Shown: piece after piece, positions 1-10,003 of the stretch
How positions within the stretch are numbered: position 1 is the stretch's first letter
Layout of the letters: each line of letters starts with the position of its first letter
Assembly (NCBI GenBank): GCA_002295635.1
Contig: DBHK01000006.1
Location: 104,468 to 168,467, forward strand
DNA: 64,000 bases
Direction: 5' to 3'
DNA from: UBA830 sp002295635
GTDB lineage: Bacteria; Pseudomonadota; Alphaproteobacteria; MPNO01; UBA830
Notes under the pieces: generated by a model
What the model saw: the letters and a program-made list of their open reading frames with translations, nothing else
Database searches by the model: none
What the model was told of the DNA's origin: nothing
Program-made: the position numbers and the translations under genes

Positions 1-350
1 TCCAATTCGTCGGCCGCAGCCTCCGGTGAAGGCGAGGGGATAGTGGCAAACCCTGCAAACCGGTCCGGATGACGTTGGCAGGCCTCATGCAGTCGATCGT
101 TAGCTGCAGTCGCTAGCCGGGTAGCCTTTTCCGCATCAAGCCGCTGAACTCCCGGCGCTCCCTGCGACAAAACCTGCATGTCTATACCAGATGCGTCCAT
201 ATCCTTGATCCGTAAGTCATAGAGGTCATCCATTTTTTTCCGGATTAGCGTCCCCGCAAACCCTGTTTTATCGTCGAATTCGGCGACGATTTCCGGATCG
301 AAATAGTGTTCTTCAATCGCGATAATTCTGTTGCCGGTCTTGCTCGCCAT
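1..350 (-). CDS. Amidohydrolase family protein, N-terminal part only
   Basis: An open frame begins with ATG at 348-350 on the minus strand and runs off the left edge, giving about 116 residues. A good ribosome site (GGAGAGA) lies just before the start. The N-terminus contains IIAIEEHYFDPEI, the metal-site strand style of the amidohydrolase-2 (ACMSD / resorcylate decarboxylase-like) group, and later a stretch of the type DMDASGIDMQVLSQ, also typical of that group. These enzymes are metal-dependent hydrolases or decarboxylases of small aromatic or amide compounds. The catalytic C-terminal half is outside the window, so the substrate cannot be inferred. It lies 248 bases downstream of an acyl-CoA synthetase on the same strand, which fits a catabolic neighbourhood. 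Confidence 0.75.
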   Translation of the reverse strand, partial: MASKTGNRIIAIEEHYFDPEIVAEFDDKTGFAGTLIRKKMDDLYDLRIKDMDASGIDMQVLSQGAPGVQRLDAEKATRLATAANDRLHEACQRHPDRFAGFATIPSPSPEAAADEL

Positions 351-598
351 TGGTCTCTCCCTGCAGCTCCGTTGGATTAGTTGGAGAAGAATATATCCGG
401 AGCGGTTCTGCCTGTCAGCTTAGGCTGCCTAAACCTTTTCAGGTCAGGTGTATTACTCTCATTAAGTTGGCTTCAGATCCGAACACAGTGCTACTTTATA
501 AACAAAGTGGTAGCCTTTCTTCGATAAACGTATGAGAGACCGAGTTTTTTTCGACCTCTATTTTATCGCTATATTTTAAGACACCCCTGCACACCGCC

Positions 599-2209
599 TT
601 ATGAACTTTGTCCTCTCGAAGCTTCAAAAACTTGATCAAAAACCATATTCCGCAGATCACGTTTTAATACTTTGCCGAAATGGCTTCGCGGCAGTTCATC
701 AACGAAAGCTATTTTTTTCGGGACCTTGAACGCCGACATCTCACCACGCCCCCACGAAAACAGATCTGCGGCAAGTTCAGCGGCTGCGGGAGCGCCCTTG
801 TCAACTACGGCTACAAGTAGAATTGCTTCTCCCCAACGCTCATCTTCTACACCAAGCACAGCACATTCGCGGAGATATCGATGTTCGGAATAGACAGTCT
901 CAACCTCGACCGAGGGCACACTCTCCCCACCTGTTTTAACTACGTCTTTAGACCTGTCAACTAGGGTGATCCGACCATCCATATCCATCACACCGATATC
1001 TCCGGTGAAACACCAATGTAGTCCTTCGGGATCACTTTTCCTCGTGCGCCAAGTTTGGGCGGCCGCTTCCGGATTACGGTGATAGCCCAATGCGGTATTA
1101 AAATTACGCATCACGATGTTTCCCGGTGAACCCCGCGCCAACGGTTGGTCGTCATCGTCAAGGATCATAACACGCGTATCAATATGCGGTTCTCCTATGG
1201 CATGGGGCTGTTCCAGAAATTCGCCTGGCCCCTGGGTAGCAAGATTTAGGCTTTCACTAAGACCCGCAGCTGCGAATATGTCGGCTTGTGGGAACATCTG
1301 GGCGAGTTTCCGACGAAGCACTTGAGGCGTCGCGGAGGCAGTGGTCACGACCGTGCGAGGTGCACTGAGCGGAATGCCGTCCCAAGTATCGAACAATGGA
1401 TTGATAACTGCAGGCACAAGAGGTAGATACTGGATACCTCGTGCACGCACCTCGTTGAGATATTTCGTCGGATTGAAAGACGTGTCAGCAGGGAAAACGA
1501 CGGTCCCGGCGCGGGCAAAAATCGTGAACATACCCCATTCCATCCCCGCGACGTGATAACCGGGCAAGATGGTCAGCGTCTGCCAACCGCGTTTGATACC
1601 ATATTCGGCAACATCAGCCAGCACGGTAATAACTGACCCCCCCTGACTATGAAGTACACCCTTACTCTTGCCTGTTGTTCCGCCGGTCATCACGAGTCGG
1701 TATGGATCGTCAAGTAAGGTGACTGCCGGCAGCGTATCACCATTTTCAGCCTCAATTAGGATATCGTAGTTCTTCCAGCCGGTTTCTTTTACATCGCCAA
1801 ACCCAAACTTGGTTTCGATTGGCGCACCCTCGAAGCGATCGATAAAGTCAGCATCGGCAACTACAGCACGGCATCCATGTTCTGTAACATAGTCGGTAAC
1901 CTCTGTCGCTATCAGGCGGATATTTAGAGGCGTAACGATCGCACCTATACGGGCGCAGGCAAACACTGTTTCCACCAGAGCATGCTCGTTTCGCAACATC
2001 GAGGCAACCATCTCTCCCCTTTTTATCCCCGAACCGATTAGAGCCCGGCCAAGCTGGTTAATCCTTCTATCAAGTTCCGCATATGTCAGCTTACGGCAAT
2101 TCAGCAGGTCATCGATCGCGATTCGGTCGGGATGGAGTTCCGCAGCCCGAGCGATGAAATGGCCAATCCCCATTTTTTGCCGTTCGAGATTTTTAAATTG
2201 TTCGGACAA
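599..2209 (-). CDS. AMP-dependent acyl-CoA synthetase/ligase
   Basis: 536 residues of the ANL adenylating superfamily, which activates a carboxylic acid with ATP and transfers it to CoA. The ATP-binding motif TGGTTGKSKG is at residues 175-184. The hinge region DRSKDVVKTGGE is in the C-terminal third, and the catalytic lysine is K513 in HFGKVLKRDLR. The start is TTG; a strong site GGAGGGG lies about nine bases upstream, which supports it over the internal ATG at residue 13. Length is normal for the family. The specific acid is not evident; the overall look is of a cyclohexanecarboxylate/fatty-acid-type ligase. It is divergently oriented from the exporter at 2328 and precedes an amidohydrolase on the same strand. 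Confidence 0.88.
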   Translation of the reverse strand: MSEQFKNLERQKMGIGHFIARAAELHPDRIAIDDLLNCRKLTYAELDRRINQLGRALIGSGIKRGEMVASMLRNEHALVETVFACARIGAIVTPLNIRLIATEVTDYVTEHGCRAVVADADFIDRFEGAPIETKFGFGDVKETGWKNYDILIEAENGDTLPAVTLLDDPYRLVMTGGTTGKSKGVLHSQGGSVITVLADVAEYGIKRGWQTLTILPGYHVAGMEWGMFTIFARAGTVVFPADTSFNPTKYLNEVRARGIQYLPLVPAVINPLFDTWDGIPLSAPRTVVTTASATPQVLRRKLAQMFPQADIFAAAGLSESLNLATQGPGEFLEQPHAIGEPHIDTRVMILDDDDQPLARGSPGNIVMRNFNTALGYHRNPEAAAQTWRTRKSDPEGLHWCFTGDIGVMDMDGRITLVDRSKDVVKTGGESVPSVEVETVYSEHRYLRECAVLGVEDERWGEAILLVAVVDKGAPAAAELAADLFSWGRGEMSAFKVPKKIAFVDELPRSHFGKVLKRDLRNMVFDQVFEASRGQSS

Positions 2210-2327
2210 CGTGACTTACCCCTCCACCCTGATCGGTTTGGATTATCCAGAAATTTTTTGTCCAAATCCAGCCGCAGTAGATCAAGTCGTTTGACATCCG
2301 TCATCAGTGACCGGACCATCAGACTCA

Positions 2328-3173
2328 ATGAAACCTTCTCATATTATGCTTACTATTCTTGTGATGGCGGTCTGGGCATCCAATATAGCAGCTGCTCGGA
2401 TTGCGGTGGCAGAGATCCCCGGCTGGACTCTCGTCACCCTTCGTATGTTGGTAATTGCCCTCTCACTAATCCCGTTTTGCTCAGTTCCGAGGGGGCATAT
2501 GACACAGCTTTTCATCCTGTCTTTAACTATGGGTACCATACATTTTGGCCTGATGTTCGTGGCTATTGAACATATTCAAGTTGGAACAGCGGCCTTGATA
2601 ATTCAAACATCGGTTCCCTTCGCGTTGCTACTAGCGTTTATCCTCTTCGGGGAAGGATTTGGCTGGCGTCGGGCGCTAGGAATCCTGATCTGCTTCGTTG
2701 GCGTCACGATGCTATTGGGTGAGCCAAGCATCTCGAAAAATATAGTTTATGCGGGTATGGCGTTGCTCTCGGCCCTCGCCTTTGGCGCGGCGAACCTACA
2801 ATTACGGACCCTAGGTGGTATCAGCGTGTTTGCGATCAATGGCTGGATGGCCGTATTTGCGATCCCGCAAATGGCGCTAATGGCCCTAATATTCGAAACT
2901 GGTCAACTAGAATCGGTAATCAACGCCAGTACCAAAACTTGGTTAGCGATCCTGCACATGGGCATCATTGTCAGTATCTTCGGGCACGGTCTCTGGTATC
3001 AGCTGGTACCCCGCTACAGAACCAACCAAACTATGCCATTTACTATTCTGATACCTATTTTTGGTGTCGCTATAGGTATCGTCTTTCTAGACGAGATTTT
3101 AACTTGGCTAATCCTTGCAGGCGGTCTTGTGACCATTGCGGGTGTAGCTATCATCGTGTTCCAGAAATCGTAA
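2328..3173 (+). CDS. EamA/DMT-family membrane transporter
   Basis: About 281 residues, almost entirely hydrophobic, with around ten predicted membrane helices in two repeated EamA halves. The first starts ILVMAVWASNIAAARIAV and the second contains a tail of the type FGVAIGIVFLDEILTW, the usual position of the conserved Glu. Proteins of this drug/metabolite transporter superfamily export or import small metabolites such as amino acids or nucleosides; the substrate cannot be read from the sequence. A GTG at 2307 is in frame, but the ATG at 2328 gives the usual short cytoplasmic N-terminus. It is transcribed away from the acyl-CoA synthetase, with about 120 bases between the two starts. Confidence 0.85.
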   Translation: MKPSHIMLTILVMAVWASNIAAARIAVAEIPGWTLVTLRMLVIALSLIPFCSVPRGHMTQLFILSLTMGTIHFGLMFVAIEHIQVGTAALIIQTSVPFALLLAFILFGEGFGWRRALGILICFVGVTMLLGEPSISKNIVYAGMALLSALAFGAANLQLRTLGGISVFAINGWMAVFAIPQMALMALIFETGQLESVINASTKTWLAILHMGIIVSIFGHGLWYQLVPRYRTNQTMPFTILIPIFGVAIGIVFLDEILTWLILAGGLVTIAGVAIIVFQKS

Positions 3174-3213
3174 ATAAACGCGTTCAATCATCCACCCGTG
3201 CAGGATTTGAAAT

Positions 3214-3891
3214 TTGGATATTCAGAATCGCCCCTCGCCCAATTTAAACGACCGAGCTAAAGGTTCACATATTGATATGATCGTGCTGCATTATACTGGC
3301 ATGCAGTCAGCGGAGGCGGCGCTAAAACGTCTTTGCGACCCAGAGTCTGAGGTTAGCACTCATTACGTTGTCGACGAGGCGGGCAGCATTTTTCGGCTTG
3401 TGGTAGAGGAGAAACGGGCCTGGCACGCGGGAATTAGCTCATGGCAAGGCGCGAGTAATATAAACGACCGATCGATCGGAATTGAAATCGTTAACCCTGG
3501 CCACGAATTTGGATATCAACAGTTCCCGCAGTCACAGATGATGAGCGTCCATAATCTTCTCCGGGAAGTTATACTCCGATATCAGATCCCACCCTCGCGT
3601 GTCGTTGGGCATTCGGATATTGCCCCAGCTAGAAAGCAGGATCCCGGCGAGTTCTTTGACTGGCAAGGCCTTGCTGCAGAGGGGCTTGCGGTATGGCCTT
3701 ACAAGGCAGCAGATCCGGTTCCCCCCGCCGATGTATCAGAAATCCTGACGGAGATAGGCTACGATCCTGATGTGCCATTATCATACGCGATCACTGCCTT
3801 CCAACGACGTTTTGTTCCGCATGCGATCAGCGGAAAAGCGGACCTACGGACCCGAAGTATGATCGCCGCCGTGGCTGCTATAAAAAGTTGA
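3214..3891 (+). CDS. N-acetylmuramoyl-L-alanine amidase (AmpD/AmiD-like)
   Basis: 225 residues of the Amidase_2 fold. It should cut the bond between muramic acid and L-alanine of peptidoglycan fragments. The zinc ligands can be placed as H26 (VLHYTGM), H133 (VVGHSDIAP) and D143 (KQDPGEFFDW), with E91 in IGIEIVNPGH as a likely catalytic residue. Residues about 175-225 look like a small peptidoglycan-binding domain (AITAFQRRF). No signal peptide is present, so a cytosolic, AmpD-like recycling role is more likely than an extracellular one. The start is TTG: an in-frame stop lies two codons before it, and the N-terminus RPSPNLNDR fits the family. It sits just upstream of rnpB on the same strand. 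Confidence 0.85.
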   Translation: MDIQNRPSPNLNDRAKGSHIDMIVLHYTGMQSAEAALKRLCDPESEVSTHYVVDEAGSIFRLVVEEKRAWHAGISSWQGASNINDRSIGIEIVNPGHEFGYQQFPQSQMMSVHNLLREVILRYQIPPSRVVGHSDIAPARKQDPGEFFDWQGLAAEGLAVWPYKAADPVPPADVSEILTEIGYDPDVPLSYAITAFQRRFVPHAISGKADLRTRSMIAAVAAIKS

Positions 3892-3901
3892 CTCTCGCGC
3901 T

Positions 3902-3922
3902 ATCTGGACCGACTCTGCATTA

Positions 3923-3931
<9 letters not shown>
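3902..3931 (+). promoter_or_regulatory. Inverted repeat overlapping the 5' end of rnpB
   Basis: Two perfect 9-base arms, ATCTGGACC at 3902-3910 and GGTCCAGAT at 3923-3931, are separated by 12 bases. The right arm is the 5' strand of helix P1 of RNase P RNA, and the left arm copies much of the P1 3' strand found at the far end of the gene (4658-4665). A precursor transcript could therefore form a competing hairpin. Whether transcription starts upstream of this point is not known. Confidence 0.4.
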
Positions 3932-4665
<734 letters not shown>

Positions 4666-4870
4666 GATTTCTCTTCTTTTCTAGTTACCTCGATAGGAAG
4701 ATAGGAGGCACATAATATCGCCATAATTCATGGAGATGTTTCTTTTTAGATTGCCACAGGAATGATTTGACAAATAACGAGGTGGGCAAAACGCCGTATC
4801 TGCGGATACTACTTAGTCATATTCTTGACTGTTTAGATACTTTAAACTCCATTGATTCCCATATAAACCC

Positions 4871-4907
4871 ATGGTATACCATACTGTCCCAAACTATCTT
4901 TTGGGAC
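4871..4907. promoter_or_regulatory. Two adjacent palindromes upstream of mraZ
   Basis: ATGGTATACCAT at 4871-4882 is a perfect 12-base palindrome. Three bases later GTCCCAAA (4886-4893) and TTTGGGAC (4900-4907) form an inverted repeat with a 6-base centre. They lie 54-90 bases before the mraZ start, in the 295-base gap between rnpB and the dcw cluster, where an operator for the cluster would be expected. The TGGGA half-site resembles one MraZ box, but the usual tandem TGGG repeats at ten-base spacing are not present. The function is inferred from position only. Confidence 0.4.
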
Positions 4908-4960
4908 GATGGTTTCTGTCGGTTCGCCGGCGCAGTTAAGCAGGAAAGCCAGATCGTCCC

Positions 4961-5434
4961 GTGCCTTCATTTATTTCAACATACGAAAACAAGATAGATA
5001 AGAAGGGCCGTGTATCGGTACCCGCGGCCTTTCGCGCGGCTCTAAAAGATGATTCATATCAGGGGGTTATTGCTTATCCATCTTTCACGGGACCGGCCAT
5101 CGAAGGTTTTGGACGAGGGGCATTGGAAGAGCTCAGCAGGCGCCGGTTCGAGCAGTCCCTAGAGGGTAGGGATTTTGCTCAGGCTCTTGTAGGTGGGTCT
5201 GATGACGGTTTAGTCGAGACTATTATGTCGCTCGCATGCGAGATGCCATTCGATGGAGAGGGTCGAATCATTGTACCTCGTAGGCTGGCCGAACATGCCG
5301 GTATCTCAGGAAAAGCAACGTTTGTTGGCCGTGGAAACCGATTTCAGATCTGGTCGCCGGAAAAATATCTAGAACAGCAAATGACAGAGGTCGCGGCGCT
5401 ACACGCAAAGCTAAACGGCGGAGATACCCAATGA
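4961..5434 (+). CDS. mraZ: MraZ, transcriptional regulator of the dcw cluster
   Basis: 157 residues with two SpoVT/AbrB-like DNA-binding halves: STYENKIDKKGRVSVPAAFR at the N-terminus and MPFDGEGRIIVPRRLAEHAG around residue 95. MraZ is the first gene of most division/cell-wall clusters; in species studied it binds upstream of its own operon and controls it. The start is GTG at 4961, chosen because it gives the family N-terminus FISTYENK directly. The ribosome site is weak. It is slightly longer than the usual 140-150 residues, as is common in alphaproteobacteria. The stop overlaps the start of rsmH by four bases. Confidence 0.95.
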   Translation: MPSFISTYENKIDKKGRVSVPAAFRAALKDDSYQGVIAYPSFTGPAIEGFGRGALEELSRRRFEQSLEGRDFAQALVGGSDDGLVETIMSLACEMPFDGEGRIIVPRRLAEHAGISGKATFVGRGNRFQIWSPEKYLEQQMTEVAALHAKLNGGDTQ

Positions 5435-6408
5435 CGAAGGCGGATACCGCCTTCTCCCACGATCCCGTTCTGATCAACGAGGTGATCAGCGCGCTACAGC
5501 CCCGCGACGGCGGGGCCTATGTCGACGGCACCCTTGGGGTCGGTGGGTATACCCGGGCAATCCTAGATGCCGCCGACTGCAGTGTTTGGGCGATTGATCG
5601 AGATCCCGATACGATACGCAATGCCGAGGTGATGGCCGAAGAATATTCAGGCCGTCTAACGGTGGTCGAAGGCCGGTTCGGCGATATGGTCCGGATACTG
5701 AAAGAAGATGGCGTGTCCACCGTAGACGGTATCGCGCTCGATCTCGGCGTTTCGTCGATGCAACTTGACGATCCTTGTCGCGGATTCAGTTTTCGTCACA
5801 GCGGGCCTCTTGACATGCGTCAAGAAAAGGACGGCCCTTCGGCAAGCGACTTAATAAACGAAGCGGAGGAAAGTTTCCTCGCGGATATTATATATAAATA
5901 CGGTGAGGAGAGGCGAGCCCGGCGGATAGCACGTGCCATCGTTGCCGCCCGCACCGAAGCCCCACTGACCAACACCCTTCAGTTGGCCGATATAGTGCGC
6001 AACTCATATGGCCATAGGCGCGACATGAAAATTGATCCCGCCACCAAAACCTTCCAGGCTATCCGGATTCACGTCAATGATGAGTTAGGTGAACTCAGCC
6101 GCGGTCTTGGCGCTGCAGAAATTCTACTGGCACCTGGAGGCCGGCTAGCCGTAGTCTCGTTCCATTCTATCGAAAGCCGCATAACCAAGGAATTCGTTCG
6201 GTCCCGAGCCGGCAATCAACCGGTAGGCTCTCGTCACCTTCCTCTAGTGGATATCGGCTGTGACGAACCAACTTTCCGCCCGGTCCACCGGGGAGTTATC
6301 GAGCCCACCGAAAAAGAAAAACAACGCAACCCTCGATCCCGTTCTGCGCGGCTACGTGTCGCGGAGCGGACCAACGCACCTGTAACCGTTGAGACGGAAA
6401 GGGGCTAA
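5431..6408 (+). CDS. rsmH: 16S rRNA (cytosine1402-N4)-methyltransferase RsmH
   Basis: 325 residues, formerly MraW. It methylates N4 of C1402 in 16S rRNA, tuning the ribosomal P site, with S-adenosylmethionine as donor. The SAM-binding motif is YVDGTLGVGGYTRAIL near residue 30. The family blocks ALDLGVSSMQLDDPCRGFSF and LDMRQ follow, and the C-terminal FHSIESRITKEF is also typical. The start ATG lies inside the mraZ stop (ATGA), indicating translational coupling. Length matches the family. Confidence 0.97.
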   Translation: MTKADTAFSHDPVLINEVISALQPRDGGAYVDGTLGVGGYTRAILDAADCSVWAIDRDPDTIRNAEVMAEEYSGRLTVVEGRFGDMVRILKEDGVSTVDGIALDLGVSSMQLDDPCRGFSFRHSGPLDMRQEKDGPSASDLINEAEESFLADIIYKYGEERRARRIARAIVAARTEAPLTNTLQLADIVRNSYGHRRDMKIDPATKTFQAIRIHVNDELGELSRGLGAAEILLAPGGRLAVVSFHSIESRITKEFVRSRAGNQPVGSRHLPLVDIGCDEPTFRPVHRGVIEPTEKEKQRNPRSRSARLRVAERTNAPVTVETERG

Positions 6409-6412
6409 CATC

Positions 6413-6847
6413 ATGCGCAAATATACCGTTCTGTGGTGTGTACTTTGTATCGCGGTCGTTCTGGGTCTTTTCGTCATCAAACATCGTGTGCAGGGGCTTG
6501 AAGATCGGCTACATGCATTAAATGCGGAGATTCTGCTCGATCGCGACGCGACACAGGTCCTTGAGGCGGAATGGAGTTACTTAAATCAGCCGGCGCGTTT
6601 AGAAACTTTGAGTCGCAAGCTTTTAGGTATGGAGGAGCCGTCGGAGAAACAGATTGTGACGCTGAGGGAATTCCACTTGCATATGACACCCGCTCTCAAA
6701 GAGAGCGCCAACTTTACCAAGGCGTCGCCAGCAGAAAAACCGGCCATAAAACCCTCAAATCAAACAAAACCTAAACGCACACAGCCCAAGCGGGAAGAAT
6801 ACGAATGGCTGGCTCCGATTCTTGCAAAAATGAAGAAGGAGCAATGA
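6413..6847 (+). CDS. ftsL: Cell division protein FtsL
   Basis: 144 residues. A short cytoplasmic start (MRKY) is followed by one membrane helix at residues 4-22, then a coiled-coil-type segment (HRVQGLEDRLHALNAEIL) and a charged, Lys/Pro-rich tail. This is the architecture of FtsL, the bitopic protein that links FtsQ/FtsB to FtsW/FtsI at the division septum. Sequence identity within this family is low, so the call rests on position between rsmH and ftsI plus topology. The ATG at 6413 has a GGAAAGGGG site eight bases upstream and is preferred over an in-frame TTG at 6389. It overlaps ftsI by four bases. Confidence 0.88.
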   Translation: MRKYTVLWCVLCIAVVLGLFVIKHRVQGLEDRLHALNAEILLDRDATQVLEAEWSYLNQPARLETLSRKLLGMEEPSEKQIVTLREFHLHMTPALKESANFTKASPAEKPAIKPSNQTKPKRTQPKREEYEWLAPILAKMKKEQ

Positions 6848-8559
6848 CGGATAGTCGAGATACTGCGCCTGAAAAAATTCGAATCGAGGGCGACCGTAAA
6901 ACCGCGATTGAAACCGGGCGTAACCGGTTGATGGTTGCAGGCGCACTGTTCTTAGCCGCTTTCTTTGCGATTGGGGTTCGCGTTGTCGACGTCTCCATGT
7001 TCTCGAGCGTCTCGGAACCTCGCTATACGCGAAGCATATCGAAAACCGAAAAATATATTGGCCGTGCCGAGGTAATGGACCGTAACGGCGTACTCATGGC
7101 AACTAGTTTGAATACAGCCTCACTCTATGCGAATCCACGACTAGTATTAGACCCCGAGCAAGCAGCAATAAAACTAGCCGGGGCCCTACCGGGAATAAAT
7201 ATTAAGCTGATGGAACGCAAGCTGCGAGCAGACAGAGGATTTGTATGGCTTAGACGCCATCTAACGCCCCGACAGCAATACGCAGTTAATCGTTTGGGCA
7301 TCCCAGCTTTGAATTTTCAACGTGAGGCTCGGCGGATGTATCCTCTGGGGGCCCTCGCTTCCCACGTACTCGGATTCACCGATATCGACAACAAGGGACT
7401 CGCTGGGATCGAACGGTACTTCGATAAGGAACTACGCAGCCGGCAGGAGAATCTAACGTTGTCGGTTGATGTTCGTGTACAGCATGTGCTGGAGCACGAG
7501 CTATCGCTTGCGATGAAGAAGTTTAGTGCCATCGGAGCCGCCGGCCTAGTCATGGATGTAGACACCGCCGAGATCGTCGCCATGGCCTCTCTTCCCAACT
7601 TCGACCCGAACCAGCCCGGAGCGATCGATAAGGCGCTGTTATTTAACCGGACTACTCAAGGCGTTTACGAAATGGGGTCAACATTCAAGATTTTCACAAC
7701 GGCAATGGCTTTTGATGCAGGCACTGCAACAATGCGCAGCGGATATGACGCGACCAATCCTATCCGTGTCGCGCGTTTCGTGATTCGAGATTTCCACGCC
7801 AAGAAACGTTGGCTCTCCGTGCCGGAAATTTTCATGTATTCTTCGAATATCGGTACAGTAAAAATGGCGTTAGAAGTCGGCGTCAAAGCTCACCGGAATT
7901 TTTTGACCCGGCTTGGATTTCTTAAACCTGTCAGAATAGAACTCTCCGAAACGGGCACCCCGCTCTCACCCGACAGCTGGCGCGAAATCAACTCTATGAC
8001 AATTTCATTTGGCCACGGCTTGGCGATAAGTCCCCTACACCTTGTTGCCGGAGTCTCGGCTATAGTAAATGGTGGAATATATCGCTCTCCTACTCTAGTC
8101 CGTTACGATTCTGACGAAATCACAGAGGGCCGACGCGTTATATCAGAAGAAACCTCCCGAGATATGCGGCGTCTGATGCGGATGGTTGTTGAAAATGGTA
8201 CCGGCAGGCATGCGGCCGCCCAAGGTTATTTAGTCGGAGGCAAGACCGGTACAGCGGAGAAAGTATCGGGTCAAAAATACAAAAAAAAGGCGCTGATCTC
8301 GTCTTTTGTCGCCGCGTTCCCAATAAACAAACCAAAATATGTAGTCCTCGCAATGTTAGACGAGGCCAAGGGCAATAAGGAAACATTTGGGTACGCAACT
8401 GGCGGCTGGGTAGCGGCACCGGCAGTCGGCAAGATCATACGACGTATTGCGCCAATTTTGGACCTATTTCCGCAGAGGAATGAAAATGATGCCCGTCGGG
8501 CACTTTCGATGAATATTACCGATAAATCCATTCAGGGGCGGCGGGTTGCAACTCATTGA
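6844..8559 (+). CDS. ftsI: Septal peptidoglycan transpeptidase FtsI (PBP3)
   Basis: 571 residues from the ATG that overlaps the ftsL stop (ATGA, with GAAGGAG upstream). It cross-links septal peptidoglycan in the periplasm. It has a short N-terminal cytoplasmic part, one membrane helix at about residues 27-47, a pedestal domain, and a class B transpeptidase domain with all three active-site motifs: S279-TFK (nucleophile Ser), S333-SN and K467-TGT. Pedestal motifs such as GRAEVMDRNGVLMA and YPLGALASHVLGF are also present. An in-frame start 39 bases upstream, inside ftsL, is less likely. Confidence 0.96.
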   Translation: MTDSRDTAPEKIRIEGDRKTAIETGRNRLMVAGALFLAAFFAIGVRVVDVSMFSSVSEPRYTRSISKTEKYIGRAEVMDRNGVLMATSLNTASLYANPRLVLDPEQAAIKLAGALPGINIKLMERKLRADRGFVWLRRHLTPRQQYAVNRLGIPALNFQREARRMYPLGALASHVLGFTDIDNKGLAGIERYFDKELRSRQENLTLSVDVRVQHVLEHELSLAMKKFSAIGAAGLVMDVDTAEIVAMASLPNFDPNQPGAIDKALLFNRTTQGVYEMGSTFKIFTTAMAFDAGTATMRSGYDATNPIRVARFVIRDFHAKKRWLSVPEIFMYSSNIGTVKMALEVGVKAHRNFLTRLGFLKPVRIELSETGTPLSPDSWREINSMTISFGHGLAISPLHLVAGVSAIVNGGIYRSPTLVRYDSDEITEGRRVISEETSRDMRRLMRMVVENGTGRHAAAQGYLVGGKTGTAEKVSGQKYKKKALISSFVAAFPINKPKYVVLAMLDEAKGNKETFGYATGGWVAAPAVGKIIRRIAPILDLFPQRNENDARRALSMNITDKSIQGRRVATH

Positions 8560-10003
8560 TCTCATCTCGGGAGATAAAATTAAGGTGACACTGACAGCCG
8601 ATATTAGCGAATTAGATATAACCGGACTGACCGCCGACTCCCGCGACGTGCGGCCCGGGTTCCTGTTTGCAGCCTTGCCAGGTTTAACCGTCGATGGACG
8701 CAATTATATTAGTACCGCTATCGAAAAAGGTGCGGCCGCGGTTCTTGCTCCGGATGATACCGATCCGCCGGACGGCGCGGCCCTCATCAAAGCCGCGGAC
8801 GCCCGTGCCACCCTCGCCCATATGGCTGCCGCTTTCTATCGCGGTCAGCCCGGAACAGTTGCTGCAGTGACCGGTACTAACGGCAAAACGTCAGTTGCGC
8901 ATTTCACGAGTCAGATTTGGTCTAAAATTGGCAATTGTGCCGTGAGTATCGGAACACTGGGCCTGCAGAGTCACGACGGCACCATTATGCGGAATCTTAC
9001 TACACCTGAACCCGTGTCCCTGCATGAGAACCTGGCAAAATTAGATCGAGACGGTGTTACACACGCAGTACTTGAGGCGTCCAGTCATGGCCTCGACCAA
9101 CATCGGATAGACGGCATCCGCCTGACGGCAGCAGCATTTACAAACCTGACACGCGATCATCTGGATTATCACGGTACGGCTGAGAATTACTTCACCGCAA
9201 AGGCGCGCTTGTTTGCGGAACTACTCCCGAGTGACGGTGTTGCCGTGCTAAATGCAGACTCTCCTGATTCTGTCCTACTTTCGAAGCTATTCGGCGGTCG
9301 CACTCTTACCTACGGACGTGCTGGATCCGACTTCATCTTGCGCGACGCTGCCCACACGCCCCGAGGAACTTATGTCAAACTGACGATTATGGGACGTAAT
9401 ATCAACGTGGAACTCCCGCTAGCTGGCACATTTCAAATCCATAACGTCTTGTGCGCTGTGGGTCTCACTATAGGTTGCGGCGCCGACTGCGATACCGTCA
9501 TTAATTGTTTAGATACACTGGAAAGTGTACCCGGTCGGATGCAACTTGCTGGCACGGTATCGGGTGGTAGCGTCTATATCGATTATGCTCATACGCCTGA
9601 TGCATTGTTGAATGTCCTTACCGCTTTACGTCCCCATACAAAGGGACGGCTGATTTCCGTTGTCGGTTGCGGCGGGGACAGAGATCGCGGCAAACGCCCT
9701 GAAATGGGGAGTATTTCAGGGCGCCTAGCGGACATTACCATTGTCACGGACGACAACCCACGCTCGGAGGATGCTTCTCAGATAAGATCGGCAATTCTCG
9801 CAGCCGCACCGGGGGCTATGGAAATAGGAAACCGGTCAGATGCTATCCATGCGGCTATTTCAGAAATCACCAGCGGAGATGTGGTCCTAATAGCAGGTAA
9901 GGGTCACGAAACCGGCCAAATTGTCGGCGACAAGACCCTACCCTTTAACGACCTTGATATAGCGCAGACCGCTATAGATACTGCAGGAGGCAAACTGTCA
10001 TGA
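8546..10003 (+). CDS. murE: UDP-MurNAc-L-Ala-D-Glu:meso-DAP ligase MurE
   Basis: 485 residues. It adds the third amino acid to the peptidoglycan precursor in the cytosol, using ATP. The P-loop TGTNGKTS is at residues 109-116. The motif DDNPR in the C-terminal domain indicates selection of meso-diaminopimelate rather than lysine, as expected for a Gram-negative. The start is TTG at 8546, overlapping the end of ftsI by 14 bases; the resulting N-terminus MQLIDLI fits the family and the next in-frame starts would truncate it. Confidence 0.96.
   Translation: MQLIDLISGDKIKVTLTADISELDITGLTADSRDVRPGFLFAALPGLTVDGRNYISTAIEKGAAAVLAPDDTDPPDGAALIKAADARATLAHMAAAFYRGQPGTVAAVTGTNGKTSVAHFTSQIWSKIGNCAVSIGTLGLQSHDGTIMRNLTTPEPVSLHENLAKLDRDGVTHAVLEASSHGLDQHRIDGIRLTAAAFTNLTRDHLDYHGTAENYFTAKARLFAELLPSDGVAVLNADSPDSVLLSKLFGGRTLTYGRAGSDFILRDAAHTPRGTYVKLTIMGRNINVELPLAGTFQIHNVLCAVGLTIGCGADCDTVINCLDTLESVPGRMQLAGTVSGGSVYIDYAHTPDALLNVLTALRPHTKGRLISVVGCGGDRDRGKRPEMGSISGRLADITIVTDDNPRSEDASQIRSAILAAAPGAMEIGNRSDAIHAAISEITSGDVVLIAGKGHETGQIVGDKTLPFNDLDIAQTAIDTAGGKLS

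Noticed and set aside
4666..4960. Canonical MraZ boxes
   Set aside because: Only isolated TGGG elements are present, not the tandem repeats with ten-base spacing.
4767..4997. 76-residue reading frame before mraZ
   Set aside because: It overlaps the mraZ start in another frame, has no recognisable protein features and covers the palindromic regulatory region.
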